From Pyrrhosoma nymphula (taxonomy: Eukaryota > Arthropoda > Insecta > Odonata > Coenagrionidae), in assembly GCA_963573305.1 (NCBI GenBank), contig OY754338.1, positions 47,023,531 to 47,087,530 of the forward strand: 64,000 bases of DNA, given 5' to 3'. This document shows, piece after piece, positions 44,601 through 49,289 of this stretch. Numbering within the stretch: the first letter of the stretch is position 1; each line of letters starts with the position of its first letter. The notes under the pieces were generated by a model that had not been told where the DNA came from, searched no databases, and worked only from the letters and a program-made list of their open reading frames with translations. Made by a program: the position numbers and the translations under genes.

Positions 44601-47167
44601 CCACAGCCAACAAGTTGCACATTATCTGAAACGATCACTCAAATTCAACTTTTACAAGGAATTACACAACTAAACAAGTACTTTTAATCACCTTACATGT
44701 TACTGAAAAGACAGAAGGAAACACAACAATTTTTTTCTTTTCATCTATGAAGGGATAGGGTTCAAAATGAGTGAGTGATTTAAGAATGTGGAATAGATGC
44801 TCCAGTAATGAACATGTATGCTAGGAGCGTACTCCATTTGTTTGATCAGGTTGAGAGAATGATTATGAATCAAATAATGAACCATATTTCAGATAAAGGA
44901 GAGAATGGGTGAGAGAAAGGCCAAGAAAGTCATGGTTGAATGTGGTGGAAGATACTCTTAAGAGAAGGAATATTAATAGTCTTAAAAACAGGAGGGCATG
45001 CTTGAAGCATTGTATGTATGAAGGTAACTTAAGCAAAAGAGGTATGCAAGGATAAGGCAGTATTGAGGACATTAATAAAGCAGTCTTCACAGGTATATCA
45101 CCAAGAATAAAACTTTTTAAATGAACATATACCCAAAGGAAATGGCCTGATATGTATGTGAGTATGTCATCTTTCTTTCTTTCAGATTTTTTTATCCTTT
45201 TAACCATGGAGACCCTGGAAAAAATGCAGGGTTCATAGAGTATGCATAACATATTCATGAAGCGTTCTATTCACGCTCATGATGTACTAACGAAGGATTC
45301 ACAAAGTGTGATTTGGGACAATGAAGCAAGCTGAAGATTTCATCAGTAAAACATCCAAGGAAATATGTAATATGTATCTCACGTCCTTCCCAAAGGCCTG
45401 AAAATGGACACACTTGAACAATTAAAAATTGTCAGAAAATCCAATAAACTTTGTAATGAATTATTATTTCCGCTTCCCTCCCCATCCATTTTCGATAAAA
45501 GTAACTTTTCCTGCCTCACCAGCACTTAATCAATGTGTTTTTCTCAACCCTGCCCGAATATTTGTATTTTTCCCTCCTCCCCCATAGCTACAATAAAAAT
45601 TAACGCATATAACAAACTTTCTGTGCCTGACAATACCATAAATCTATGAAATGCATCGTACAATTAAAAAATTTGTAATAAGTACTAAGTATTTTCATTA
45701 ATCATGAGTACTAACACAAAAAACTTCTATGAAGTGAAGCCTGCGACTGTCAAGTTTACATCCAAGGAAACATTCAGCACACCCCCTGGAGTGTTCTAGT
45801 TCTATACTGTATTCTAGTGTTTAGTAAGTAAAAAATTAATTGAGTCAATGAATCTGAAGGAATACTTATAAATTAGTACAAGTTCGCAATACATGTTTTT
45901 TATTTTAAAAATAATAAGAACAATCAAGAATTGCTATGCTTTCCATGTAAAAATGCCACCACCATCAGCTGGACAATTCCAAGTATGTCAGCTTTGAATT
46001 TCCTTATCCATTTCTTTCTCCTAAATTTAATAACTACCTATAATTATAAGGTACAATAGCGGTAATAATTATAAGGTCCAACTGGTTGAAATTACAAACC
46101 AGGGGTCCAACCCCTTGTTTGTAATTCCAACAGAAATTTCTCACATCTCTCATGACTAACTGTAATTTACACATACTGCCTAATATGCCACGAATCAATG
46201 ATGTGTAACAAAAAAACTAGATCAATTCATCAAAGCCCATTCACAGAGATAATTAATTGTATTGCTCACATTATTTAATGACACTGAAGTATCTCACTAT
46301 CTCAAATGTCTATCTTTCTGATAAAGGTGTAACATATATTTGTTTGGCAATAACATTTGTAGCCCACACTATGGTTTAAATTTGCCTACTAACCCATTAC
46401 ATTCATCATGCAGCTCTTCGGCAAAAACAGTAGCAATAATAAAGGATATGAAAGTAGCAGCATAGCATATTGTACTGGCGTTTGTTAGGAGACGGAGTGA
46501 TTGGCTGAGAGAATGAAATCTCACTCGGCATAGTACAGTGAGTACCATGACCAAGCATTCTTACACATGCGCAACAAAATTTCCAGTGCATACTTACTTG
46601 CGTTTCACAGCAAAATCCCTGAGGAAATAAAGGACGTAATGACCTATCAATAAGGCGACTTGTCAAGATTTCCCTCTCAGAAGGTCCCAATTCACGTCTT
46701 AAAAAATTAGTTGGTATTCTCCCGGCTGCTGCAGCTTTCTGCCGATAGTCAACAGTCAGGGGAAGAAAAGACGACGTGGACGGCTTCGTTTTGCTGACAG
46801 CAGTGACCATTACGGAAGTGTCTCCTATAGTAGCAACAGCACAACCATCAGCAAATCTGGCGTACTTTCCAGTAGAAATCGTCATTTGTCGCCTGAAGAA
46901 TAAAATAAAAGTTAATGCACTAACTTGACCGCCAATTTGATACCGGGAAAGTAGGTATAACATTCCACGGGAGATGTGACAATTTAATTCGTTACGTATT
47001 TACCCATTACTGAAAGAAACTTCAACAGATGGCACCCGGCTGGGGTTGACATCACTAAATTGTCTCAGGAAACACATATTTAATGAAGAAATTCTCACGG
47101 GGCATTTGTTAAAATTTTCTCCAAGTTTTCGGCACGTCCAAGTCCATCCTCCTATGGGCGCTGCCAT
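14508..47167 (-). CDS. PNPT1: PNPT1 gene: mitochondrial polyribonucleotide nucleotidyltransferase (PNPase), 11 coding exons
   Basis: PNPase carries out 3'-5' phosphorolysis of RNA and takes part in RNA turnover and import in mitochondria. I joined exons 47167-47004, 46892-46598, 44625-44205, 42769-42526, 42095-41922, 41710-41517, 41193-41030, 37939-37752, 35244-35121, 21328-21095 and 14660-14508. Every intron is GT-AG, phases match at each junction, and the sum is 2355 nt: 784 residues plus stop, essentially the family length. Order: presequence (about 1-45), RNase PH 1 (about 46-180), helical linker (about 185-310), RNase PH 2 (about 370-580), KH (about 620-690), S1 (about 695-770). The second PH domain keeps [10 protein letters not shown] (499-508) and [10 protein letters not shown] with D556 and D562, the positions of known catalytic aspartates. 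No frameshift or stop interrupts it, so it looks functional. Introns 9 (13.8 kb) and 10 (6.4 kb) are swollen by transposons. The start was chosen for its A at -3 and its basic presequence. Confidence 0.95.
15005..17177. mobile_element. hAT-like element with exact 8-bp target duplication, carrying a minisatellite
   Basis: Ends are CAGAGATGGGACGTTTATGA (15005) and, inverted, CAGAGACGGG at 17177. The flanks are identical: ATCATTAG at 14997-15004 and at 17178-17185. An 8-bp duplication and CAG termini indicate hAT. Inside the left end lies a roughly 22-bp tandem repeat (ATGACTTTTATT units, 15019-15140) whose ATGAC motif returns near the right end. The centre holds about nine 80-bp units. No transposase is recognisable. 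It lies in PNPT1 intron 10. Confidence 0.85.
15790..16505. repeat. minisatellite, about nine units of about 80 bp
   Basis: Each unit has CACCACACTACAACTAC, a C-rich stretch, AATCACCAACCCACT, GGGGGATTTTTT and an A/T run. Anchor points near 15840, 15918, 15996, 16077, 16158, 16237, 16316, 16398 and 16480 give the period. The open frame across it comes from the repeat and is not a gene. Confidence 0.85.
17390..17941. mobile_element. hAT MITE with exact 8-bp target duplication
   Basis: TAGAGCTGGG at 17390 pairs with CCCATCTCTA ending 17941. Flanks are CATAAACC at 17382-17389 and CATAAACC at 17942-17949, identical. Subterminal regions repeat AAAATTACCGTAATTTTC-like palindromes. There is no coding sequence. 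It lies in PNPT1 intron 10. Confidence 0.85.
18225..18640. repeat. two tRNA-derived SINE fragments in opposite orientation
   Basis: The minus-strand copy (about 18290-18365) has an A-box-like TGGGTAGCGTGG and a B-box-like GGTTTGATTCCC. The plus-strand copy (about 18520-18640) has GGTTCGATTCC. A shared segment with GGTCTGCC and GAAATTGCC occurs at both 18238 and 18530 in direct orientation. These are pseudo-tRNA promoters; neither forms a credible tRNA cloverleaf. Confidence 0.6.
18645..18790 (+). mobile_element. LINE 3' end with (GTAA)n tail
   Basis: Reads [20 protein letters not shown] followed by [12 protein letters not shown] and a stop, a common C-terminus of RTE-like and related LINEs, then a short AAGT repeat tail. 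Only the last about 45 codons remain. Confidence 0.65.
18791..19870. other. no gene recognised (PNPT1 intron 10)
   Basis: AT-rich intronic sequence. Nothing on either strand matches a family I know. Confidence 0.5.
19975..20500 (+). mobile_element. RTE-type LINE 3' end, split by a hAT MITE
   Basis: Left part reads [20 protein letters not shown]; the right part (20379-20500) resumes with [20 protein letters not shown] in a continuing frame. The junction falls exactly where a 293-bp inverted-repeat element sits. The intact form of this tail has the pattern IEGR followed by GKRGRGRKRI. Confidence 0.65.
20086..20378. mobile_element. hAT MITE inserted in the RTE fragment
   Basis: TAGTGCTGTCCC at 20086 and, inverted, TAGGGCCGTCCC at 20378 are matching hAT-style ends. 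The flanks GGAAGGAC (20078-20085) and GGGAGAAC (20379-20386) match at six of eight positions, consistent with an aged 8-bp duplication. Confidence 0.7.
21095..21328 (-). CDS. PNPT1: PNPT1 exon 10 (rest of KH and S1 domain)
   Basis: Encodes [15 protein letters not shown], which closes the KH domain, and [20 protein letters not shown] followed by [11 protein letters not shown], the S1 RNA-binding barrel. The acceptor is TTACAG|GTA and the donor GGAAG|GTAATA. It is 78 codons exactly. Confidence 0.95.
22043..22282 (+). pseudogene. THAP zinc-finger exon of the P-like transposase
   Basis: From ATG 22043 it reads [18 protein letters not shown], with the CxxxC pair, and later [19 protein letters not shown], with the C-x2-H pair of the C2CH THAP finger. 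The donor is GAG|GTAAGA. A single in-frame TAG (about 22148) breaks it. Confidence 0.75.
22745..23461 (+). pseudogene. P-like transposase, middle region
   Basis: Frames around 22771-22962 and 23010-23465 give [16 protein letters not shown] zinc-knuckle text, [18 protein letters not shown], then a Lys/Arg-rich coiled region. [20 protein letters not shown] and [14 protein letters not shown] follow; the last block is a clear THAP9/P-element match. A stop at about 22962 and a frameshift near 23040 separate the pieces. Confidence 0.75.
23651..23865 (+). repeat. tRNA-derived SINE inserted in the P-like transposon
   Basis: Has an A box (TGGCCTAGTGGG) and B box (GGTTCAAATTTG) at tRNA spacing, followed by about 140 bp of unrelated body. 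It separates the transposase piece ending STLKR from the piece starting LLLDEM. A true tRNA is ruled out by missing stem pairing downstream of the B box. Confidence 0.7.
23889..24083 (+). pseudogene. P-like transposase, RNase H-like catalytic piece
   Basis: Reads [18 protein letters not shown], then [11 protein letters not shown] and [17 protein letters not shown]. The DEM motif contains the first expected catalytic Asp of the P-element RNase H fold. It ends at a stop, and the following part of the domain is missing. Confidence 0.75.
24690..24790 (-). mobile_element. LINE 3' tail (Jockey-type family), minus orientation
   Basis: On the minus strand it reads ACGTGTCCTATAT, then CTCTGGACAAATAAATATT and ends in (ATT)n. 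This is the same tail as at 5560-5640 and 12960-13035. It abuts the end of the P-like transposase. Confidence 0.65.
24791..25966. other. no gene recognised (PNPT1 intron 9)
   Basis: AT-rich intron sequence without a recognisable coding block or repeat boundary. Confidence 0.5.
25968..26170. mobile_element. MITE with terminal inverted repeats and an internal palindrome
   Basis: ATACCATATTTGCATGAATC at the left is mirrored on the right by ATACTGTATTTGCACAAGTC read from the other strand. Inside is a perfect hairpin at 26031-26078: 22-bp arms beginning GCTTCCAATTGT with a 4-base CAAA loop. Family unknown; mariner-like TA flanks are possible. Confidence 0.6.
26171..26335 (-). pseudogene. LINE reverse transcriptase piece (block with GFRK)
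   Basis: Minus strand reads KIFTKII, a stop, then [20 protein letters not shown] and RGMREAIII, the RT region before catalytic block A. It follows in order the pieces at 27022-27108 and 31094-31800, so the three appear to be one LINE split by later insertions. Confidence 0.75.
26540..26672 (+). mobile_element. LINE 3' tail inserted in the split LINE
   Basis: Ends with TGAGGAATAAAATTATTATT and an ATT-rich tail, the style of the Jockey-type tails elsewhere in the window. Its left boundary is not clear (between 26335 and 26560). Confidence 0.45.
26675..27019. mobile_element. pogo/Tigger-like MITE with TA duplication
   Basis: CAGTAGAGTCCCGCAAACTC at 26675 is mirrored by CTACTG at 27019 with inner GAGTTTGCAGGGCT. 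Both ends are flanked by TA (26673-26674 and 27020-27021). CAGTAG ends with TA duplication are typical of pogo/Tigger. Internal sequence repeats ATAACCCGGAC-like blocks and has no transposase. Confidence 0.8.
27022..27108 (-). pseudogene. LINE reverse transcriptase piece between two insertions
   Basis: Minus strand reads [14 protein letters not shown], a stop, [15 protein letters not shown]. It matches the RT segment with consensus IYxTGEWPED...IPLPKKG. It joins in frame to the piece ending at 31094 when the piggyBac element is skipped. Confidence 0.75.
28381..28440 (+). repeat. short repeat with hammerhead-like core (CTGATGA ... GAAAC)
   Basis: CCTGATGATGTCAC, then GACGAAACCTAGGTCG. Related sequences with the same spacing are at 15342-15380, 38435-38550 (minus), 48317-48512 (both strands) and 30585-30634. 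See the separate finding; ribozyme activity is not shown. Confidence 0.45.
28661..29212 (+). pseudogene. piggyBac transposase C-terminus with cysteine-rich domain
   Basis: Reads [20 protein letters not shown], a stop, KPEAVAE, a stop, then [40 protein letters not shown]. This is the DDE_Tnp_1_7 end of piggyBac transposases, with the conserved Asp of GGID. After frameshifts near 29030 and 29080 comes an intact C-terminal cysteine-rich domain: [12 protein letters not shown]...[17 protein letters not shown] possible upstream exon (28213-28274, flanked by TTTCCAG and GTAAGT) encodes a [15 protein letters not shown] stretch that could be the N-terminus. Confidence 0.85.
29792..30634. repeat. foldback element, arms of about 310 bp
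   Basis: The left arm (29792-30098) and right arm (30322-30634) are imperfect inverted copies. Their outer ends share AATAAC(T/C)TTTAATG and TGTTGATACATCATCGTC; the inner parts share GACCT and CTTCTTCCC blocks. The spacer includes a G-run (30210-30222). Open frames over it are mirror images and not genes. Confidence 0.75.
31094..31800 (-). pseudogene. LINE open reading frame, endonuclease-RT linker to RT start (broken)
   Basis: Minus strand from about 31800: [39 protein letters not shown] text, later RRMDEEL, EKAxRWxEY-like and [35 protein letters not shown] runs up to the TTAA at 31093. Several stops are present. It continues at 27108 on the other side of the piggyBac element. Confidence 0.7.
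31850..33920 (+). mobile_element. Jockey-type LINE, degraded, plus orientation
   Basis: Begins in the last part of an endonuclease ([11 protein letters not shown]), then linker ORF 31980-32540. RT pieces follow: [69 protein letters not shown] (catalytic) and [20 protein letters not shown]. Stops and frameshifts near 32540, 32670, 32800, 33354 and 33570 show that it is dead. It is related to, but older than, the element at 4345. Confidence 0.8.
32934..33356 (+). pseudogene. reverse transcriptase core of the degraded LINE
   Basis: 140 codons covering RT blocks from the GFRK motif through [14 protein letters not shown] (first catalytic Asp) to FADDTNF (second and third). Intact locally; stops bound it on both sides. 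Confidence 0.75.
34170..34800 (-). mobile_element. LINE 3' portion (minus), fragment
   Basis: Minus strand reads [18 protein letters not shown], later [20 protein letters not shown], then [20 protein letters not shown] and [12 protein letters not shown]. This is the C-terminal thumb and tail of a LINE type widespread in insects (consensus VVKPECLYAxE and RKRRLxFYGHLxRM). Frameshifts are frequent. Confidence 0.65.
35121..35244 (-). CDS. PNPT1: PNPT1 exon 9 (KH domain, GXXG loop)
   Basis: Encodes the first part of the KH RNA-binding domain: [20 protein letters not shown] followed by [10 protein letters not shown]. The GIGG loop matches the KH GXXG consensus. The acceptor is TTTTCAG|GAA and the donor CTCAG|GTAAGT, a near-consensus site. 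It is 124 nt long and ends on a codon boundary before the 13.8-kb intron 9. Confidence 0.9.
35405..35505 (-). repeat. tRNA-derived SINE fragment
   Basis: Minus strand has TAGCAAAATGG (A-box-like) and GGGTTTGAATCCC (B-box-like) about 40 bp apart. A segment with CTCAGGACTGATGTGGTGGA at 35589 recurs near 61400, so the repeat may be longer. Confidence 0.55.
35840..35950 (+). repeat. tRNA-derived SINE fragment
   Basis: TGGGTAGCATAATCG and GTTTGAATCCCAG resemble A and B boxes. No cloverleaf can be drawn, so not a tRNA gene. Confidence 0.5.
35951..36918. other. no gene recognised (PNPT1 intron 8)
   Basis: AT-rich intronic sequence on both sides of no visible boundary; nothing recognised. Confidence 0.5.
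36919..37061. repeat. inverted repeat with 56-bp arms
   Basis: Arms 36919-36974 and 37006-37061 pair with a few mismatches; the innermost 40 bp (from CTTCCACAGATTTATTTC) are identical. The 31-bp loop contains CACGGTGGGTTTCACC. Confidence 0.8.
37642..37735 (-). mobile_element. LINE 3' tail next to the exon 8 splice donor
   Basis: On the minus strand: CTGACGTGTCGTATAT, then CTTTGGACAAATAAAACTAT and (ATT)n. It is the same tail family as at 5560-5640 and 24690-24790. Its edge is about 17 bp from the PNPT1 exon 8 donor. Confidence 0.65.
37752..37939 (-). CDS. PNPT1: PNPT1 exon 8 (catalytic aspartates of RNase PH 2)
   Basis: Encodes [20 protein letters not shown], with the conserved Asp pair D556 and D562, then helices [20 protein letters not shown] leading toward the KH domain. 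The acceptor is GATAG|GGA and the donor CCAAG|GTGAGG. A LINE 3' tail lies 17-110 bp into the downstream intron, unusually close to the donor. Confidence 0.93.
38093..38300 (+). repeat. tRNA-derived SINE
   Basis: A consensus B box (GGTTCAAGACC) follows CTCCCGGTGGAAGCAGGG. The body contains CTGGTAGTTCGGCCCCTGAG. It lies in PNPT1 intron 7. Confidence 0.55.
38435..38550 (-). repeat. short repeat with hammerhead-like core
   Basis: Minus strand: CCTGAAGAAGCGAGC, a short loop, ACTCGCGAAAC, then TGTTGTCGAC. GCGAG pairs with CTCGC. It is the best-paired member of the family listed under 28381. Confidence 0.5.
39675..40110 (+). mobile_element. RTE-type LINE fragment, second copy
   Basis: Matches the reverse complement of 1-490: [39 protein letters not shown], then [20 protein letters not shown] and [20 protein letters not shown]. 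The ADD box is present (RFADDN). Two frameshifts and a stop are visible. It lies in PNPT1 intron 7 in antisense orientation to the gene. Confidence 0.8.
40765..40860 (-). repeat. tRNA-derived SINE
   Basis: Minus strand: TAGCTTAACTGG (A-box-like) and GGGTCGAGTCC (B-box-like), about 35 bp apart, followed by an A-rich body. Confidence 0.6.
41030..41193 (-). CDS. PNPT1: PNPT1 exon 7 (RNase PH domain 2, Ser-rich catalytic loop)
   Basis: Encodes [20 protein letters not shown] and [11 protein letters not shown]. The triple serine followed by the CGG turn is the phosphate-binding loop of PNPase. The acceptor is TTCAAAG|GT and the donor TTTTG|GTGAGC. It ends on a codon boundary. Confidence 0.95.
41517..41710 (-). 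CDS. PNPT1: PNPT1 exon 6 (RNase PH domain 2)
   Basis: Encodes [36 protein letters not shown] and [17 protein letters not shown], the most conserved core of PNPase. The acceptor is CATGTAG|CGG and the donor AATG|GTTTGT. Introns on both sides are short (211 and 323 bp). Confidence 0.95.
41922..42095 (-). CDS. PNPT1: PNPT1 exon 5 (start of RNase PH domain 2)
   Basis: Encodes [20 protein letters not shown], then [20 protein letters not shown], a PNPase signature and the phosphate-site region of RNase PH 2. No start codon lies in it, so it is visible only as an internal exon. The acceptor is TTTCTAG|GTG and the donor ACAAG|GTCAGC; it ends two bases into a codon. Confidence 0.9.
42526..42769 (-). 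CDS. PNPT1: PNPT1 exon 4 (helical linker)
   Basis: Encodes the all-helical PNPase linker, with [20 protein letters not shown] as the recognisable core, ending [11 protein letters not shown] just before the second RNase PH domain. The acceptor GTCAAG|GG was selected because it restores the frame left by exon 3; an upstream open stretch belongs to the intron. The donor is ATTAG|GTATGC. Confidence 0.9.
43846..44038. mobile_element. MITE with inverted ends and an internal hairpin
   Basis: CATAGGTGTATC at the left is mirrored by GATACACCTATG at the right. A hairpin of 16-bp arms (43931-43946, 43948-43963) lies in the middle and a C-run near the right end. No clear target duplication. In PNPT1 intron 3. 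Confidence 0.65.
44205..44625 (-). CDS. PNPT1: PNPT1 exon 3 (end of RNase PH 1 and linker)
   Basis: Encodes [42 protein letters not shown] and [11 protein letters not shown], the second half of RNase PH 1, then the start of the helical linker (residues 154-293). The acceptor is TTTCAG|ATAATG and the donor GAAG|GTAGGT. It ends one base into a codon. The stretch near residues 280-300 ([14 protein letters not shown]) is poorly conserved, as this linker usually is. Confidence 0.93.
44850..45060 (+). mobile_element. LINE 3' end, fragment
   Basis: Plus strand reads [20 protein letters not shown], then [20 protein letters not shown]. This pattern (GRPRKSW...VVEDxLK, NRRACMK) is the C-terminus of RTE-like LINEs in arthropods. 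Frame is lost at about 45050. In PNPT1 intron 2. Confidence 0.6.
45061..46370. other. no gene recognised (PNPT1 intron 2)
   Basis: AT-rich. A hairpin with arms AATTACAAACCAGGGG and CCCCTTGTTTGTAATT lies at 46090-46126 (one mismatch). Nothing else recognised. Confidence 0.5.
46598..46892 (-). CDS. PNPT1: PNPT1 exon 2 (RNase PH domain 1)
   Basis: Contains the conserved blocks [44 protein letters not shown] and [13 protein letters not shown], all hallmarks of PNPase RNase PH domain 1. The acceptor reads TTCTTCAG|GC and the donor CAA|GTAAGT. The exon ends on a codon boundary (residue 153). Intron 2 (1,972 bp) contains a 37-bp hairpin and otherwise AT-rich sequence. Confidence 0.93.
47004..47167 (-). 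CDS. PNPT1: PNPT1 exon 1 (start codon, mitochondrial presequence)
   Basis: The exon begins [10 protein letters not shown] and is rich in Arg, Lys and Ser with few acidic residues before about residue 38, as expected of a matrix-targeting presequence. It ends in VEVSFSNG, the first strand of RNase PH 1. The donor after 47004 reads GG|GTAAAT, leaving two bases of a codon completed by exon 2. The frame is open upstream to 47386, so a longer N-terminus cannot be excluded, but no better start context is visible. Intron 1 is only 111 bp. Confidence 0.85.
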
Positions 47168-48029
47168 TTTGGTAACAATTGAAAAACAATTTACGCAATT
47201 TACTGTTGTGCGAAATACGTAACTCACACGTGATTGGTGCCATTGGTGCGAAATTTGAAATACGGTTGAAGATGCACAGTTTACTGACGTGATTGGGAAG
47301 GGAATCGTGAGAAAAATATTTGTATTTCTGTGGTTCTGAGTTGTTAAAATCATGTAAACAATAAATTTTATTGTGAATGTTGTCAATAGGGCTACAATAT
47401 TTGCCGGTTTGAAATTTGCTTTTCTTTTTTAAGTGTTCTACCATCTTCTTCCATGGTTCTACTTTTGGATAGTTAATTGCATAGCATCTCATATTCGAAT
47501 GCTTTTTCGGTCAGATAATCCAAGTCACTGACTTCTACTGATTTTTTTTGTGTGGTAGATGAGGATGTAGTTAATTCGATGCTATGGTTAATGGCTTATA
47601 TATAGCTACCTATTTTAGTAATTAAATAATGTTTGGATAAATATCTTGCATATCTGATATTGTGCATACTAATATTTTATTTTTCAAATTTGAAATAAAA
47701 TGGAGTAGGTTTTTTATCCCTTTAAGTGCATATAATTTTTAAAATACCTCTAAATTTACATTGGTCAATATATTATCAAGTGAAATGGATAGCTTCTCCA
47801 GTCTAGTAATTTCATTTTCTCATTTTACACTTTATAATGCTGTAGCAGAAAGTACCTAACCTTGGGTTGGTATCCATGGACTTCCGGTCCATGGGGAATG
47901 GTGACAAACCTAAGGTTGGTACCGGTGTTTAATTATGGTGCGCATTTTATTTTCCAAAGCTTATTATTTTAGCATTGAATGGTGGCTCTGCTGATGGGCA
48001 TAGCCATTATTGAAGGAGGTATTTATTCG
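47168..48029. other. PNPT1 upstream region, no other gene seen
   Basis: Presumed PNPT1 5' UTR and promoter. No TATA box at a clear spacing is evident. A short inverted pair (CCATGGAC, GTCCATGG) lies at about 47874-47895. Confidence 0.5.
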
Positions 48030-48212
48030 GGGGTGGGGCATTATGGCACATTGTGGCTAGCCACAATGTGTCCACAGTGTGAAGACACATTATGGCAGGC
48101 CAAACTTTGGCCACAATATGGCCGGGGGTCAAAACCATTATGGTGCCATAATGGTAACCTACTATGGGCATAATGGTGAGCCACAGTACGGTCACATTGT
48201 GGCCATAATTTT
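48030..48212. repeat. array of CATTATGG / CACAATGTGG palindromic motifs
   Basis: In 180 bp the words ATTATGG, CCATAATGG, CACAATGTG, GGCCACAATATGGCC and their complements occur more than ten times in both orientations. ATTATGGC at the left and GCCATAAT at the right could be terminal inverted repeats. Likely a small inverted-repeat element. Confidence 0.55.
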
Positions 48213-48316
48213 TTTGTTGAGTGGGAATGCACCTTCAGTAATTTGGTTTACACTCAAACAGAAAAATTAACATAAGAAATTGTATCAGGCTTAACTTTGT
48301 GGAAGTCACAAGCATT

Positions 48317-48512
48317 CATAATTAAAAATTATTTTGTTTTAATTCACACTTTTTTATTTAAACTAACCAACCCAGGTTTCAGCAGCTATGTATATGTGCC
48401 ATTATCAAGGTAATTGGCAAGGAGCCTTGATAATGGCACATAGCTGCTGAAACCTGGGTCGGTTAGTGAAAATAAAAAAGTGTGGATTAAAACAAAATAA
48501 TTTTTAATCATG
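48317..48512. repeat. inverted repeat, arms of about 90 bp, with hammerhead-like motif
   Basis: Left arm 48317-48410 and right arm 48425-48512 pair over most of their length. They share CCTTGATAATGGCACAT, AGCTGCTGAAACCTGGGTCG and AAAAAAGTGTG. The loop is about 14 bp. It resembles two head-to-head copies of one short retroelement tail. Confidence 0.8.
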
Positions 48513-48519
48513 AAAAAAA

Positions 48520-49289
48520 TTAACAATGACATACATGTCTGTCATCCGTCACCTGTAATTAAAAATTCATGCAACCCGCACTACGCTCTCGTATTCTTGA
48601 CACACGGGGGAGGTAATGCTATATATTTATTTTTGCGTGCATTAATTAAGTATTTTGAATTTAACTATTTCAACGAAACCTGATCTACCACAATATGAAA
48701 TGTCAGGAATTATTTTCATTTGAAATAAATCTAGAATTTCGTAAAAATTTAGTCTGTTCTTATTTTTCCATATTATTCCAACAACGTGATAGCCAGGAGT
48801 TCAAAGAGGAAGGGATTCTATTTTTTTTAATTCCTGGAATTTTTATTTTCTTTAGTGCAAAAGCTTATACAATGTAGAATACGTAAGTATAGAATAATTT
48901 AATTAATGATTAACTCCAAGTGCCAATGCATCATAATTTTTTCAAAAGATTGGAAAAATGTAACTTGTGGGAGCATTATTACTTCTAGTTGGGAAATAAT
49001 TTTGATGAGGTAAGGATACAGCTAAAAGAGGTAAAATTTTGCTTAGAGCATATTTATTTAATCCAAGTTTAGCAATAAAAATTAAATGGAGAAAAGTAAA
49101 AATTTTGTTTAGTCAAAAATAATCTATTAAAAGTTAATTTAATTACTTATTAACAATTTAATTTGTAATGTACAAAAATAAATTTACTAACAATTCCTGT
49201 TTGCATAATAAAATTGGTATTTACATTTCAATCGACTCATTTTTTTTAAATCTTCAATTTACAAATTTTTATGAAATATTTGGGAACAT
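48520..49289. other. no gene recognised
   Basis: AT-rich intergenic DNA with no recognisable coding or repeat unit. Confidence 0.5.

Noticed and set aside
44863..45258. 131-codon minus-strand open frame in PNPT1 intron 2
   Set aside because: It is the antisense shadow of a plus-strand LINE tail ([13 protein letters not shown]).
46406..46963. 185-codon frame extending beyond PNPT1 exon 2 on both sides
   Set aside because: Only 46598-46892 aligns with PNPase; the extensions are intron sequence beyond good GT and AG sites.
48030..48212. CRISPR-like array
   Set aside because: Repeats are short, irregular, in both orientations and without unique spacers; the window is eukaryotic.
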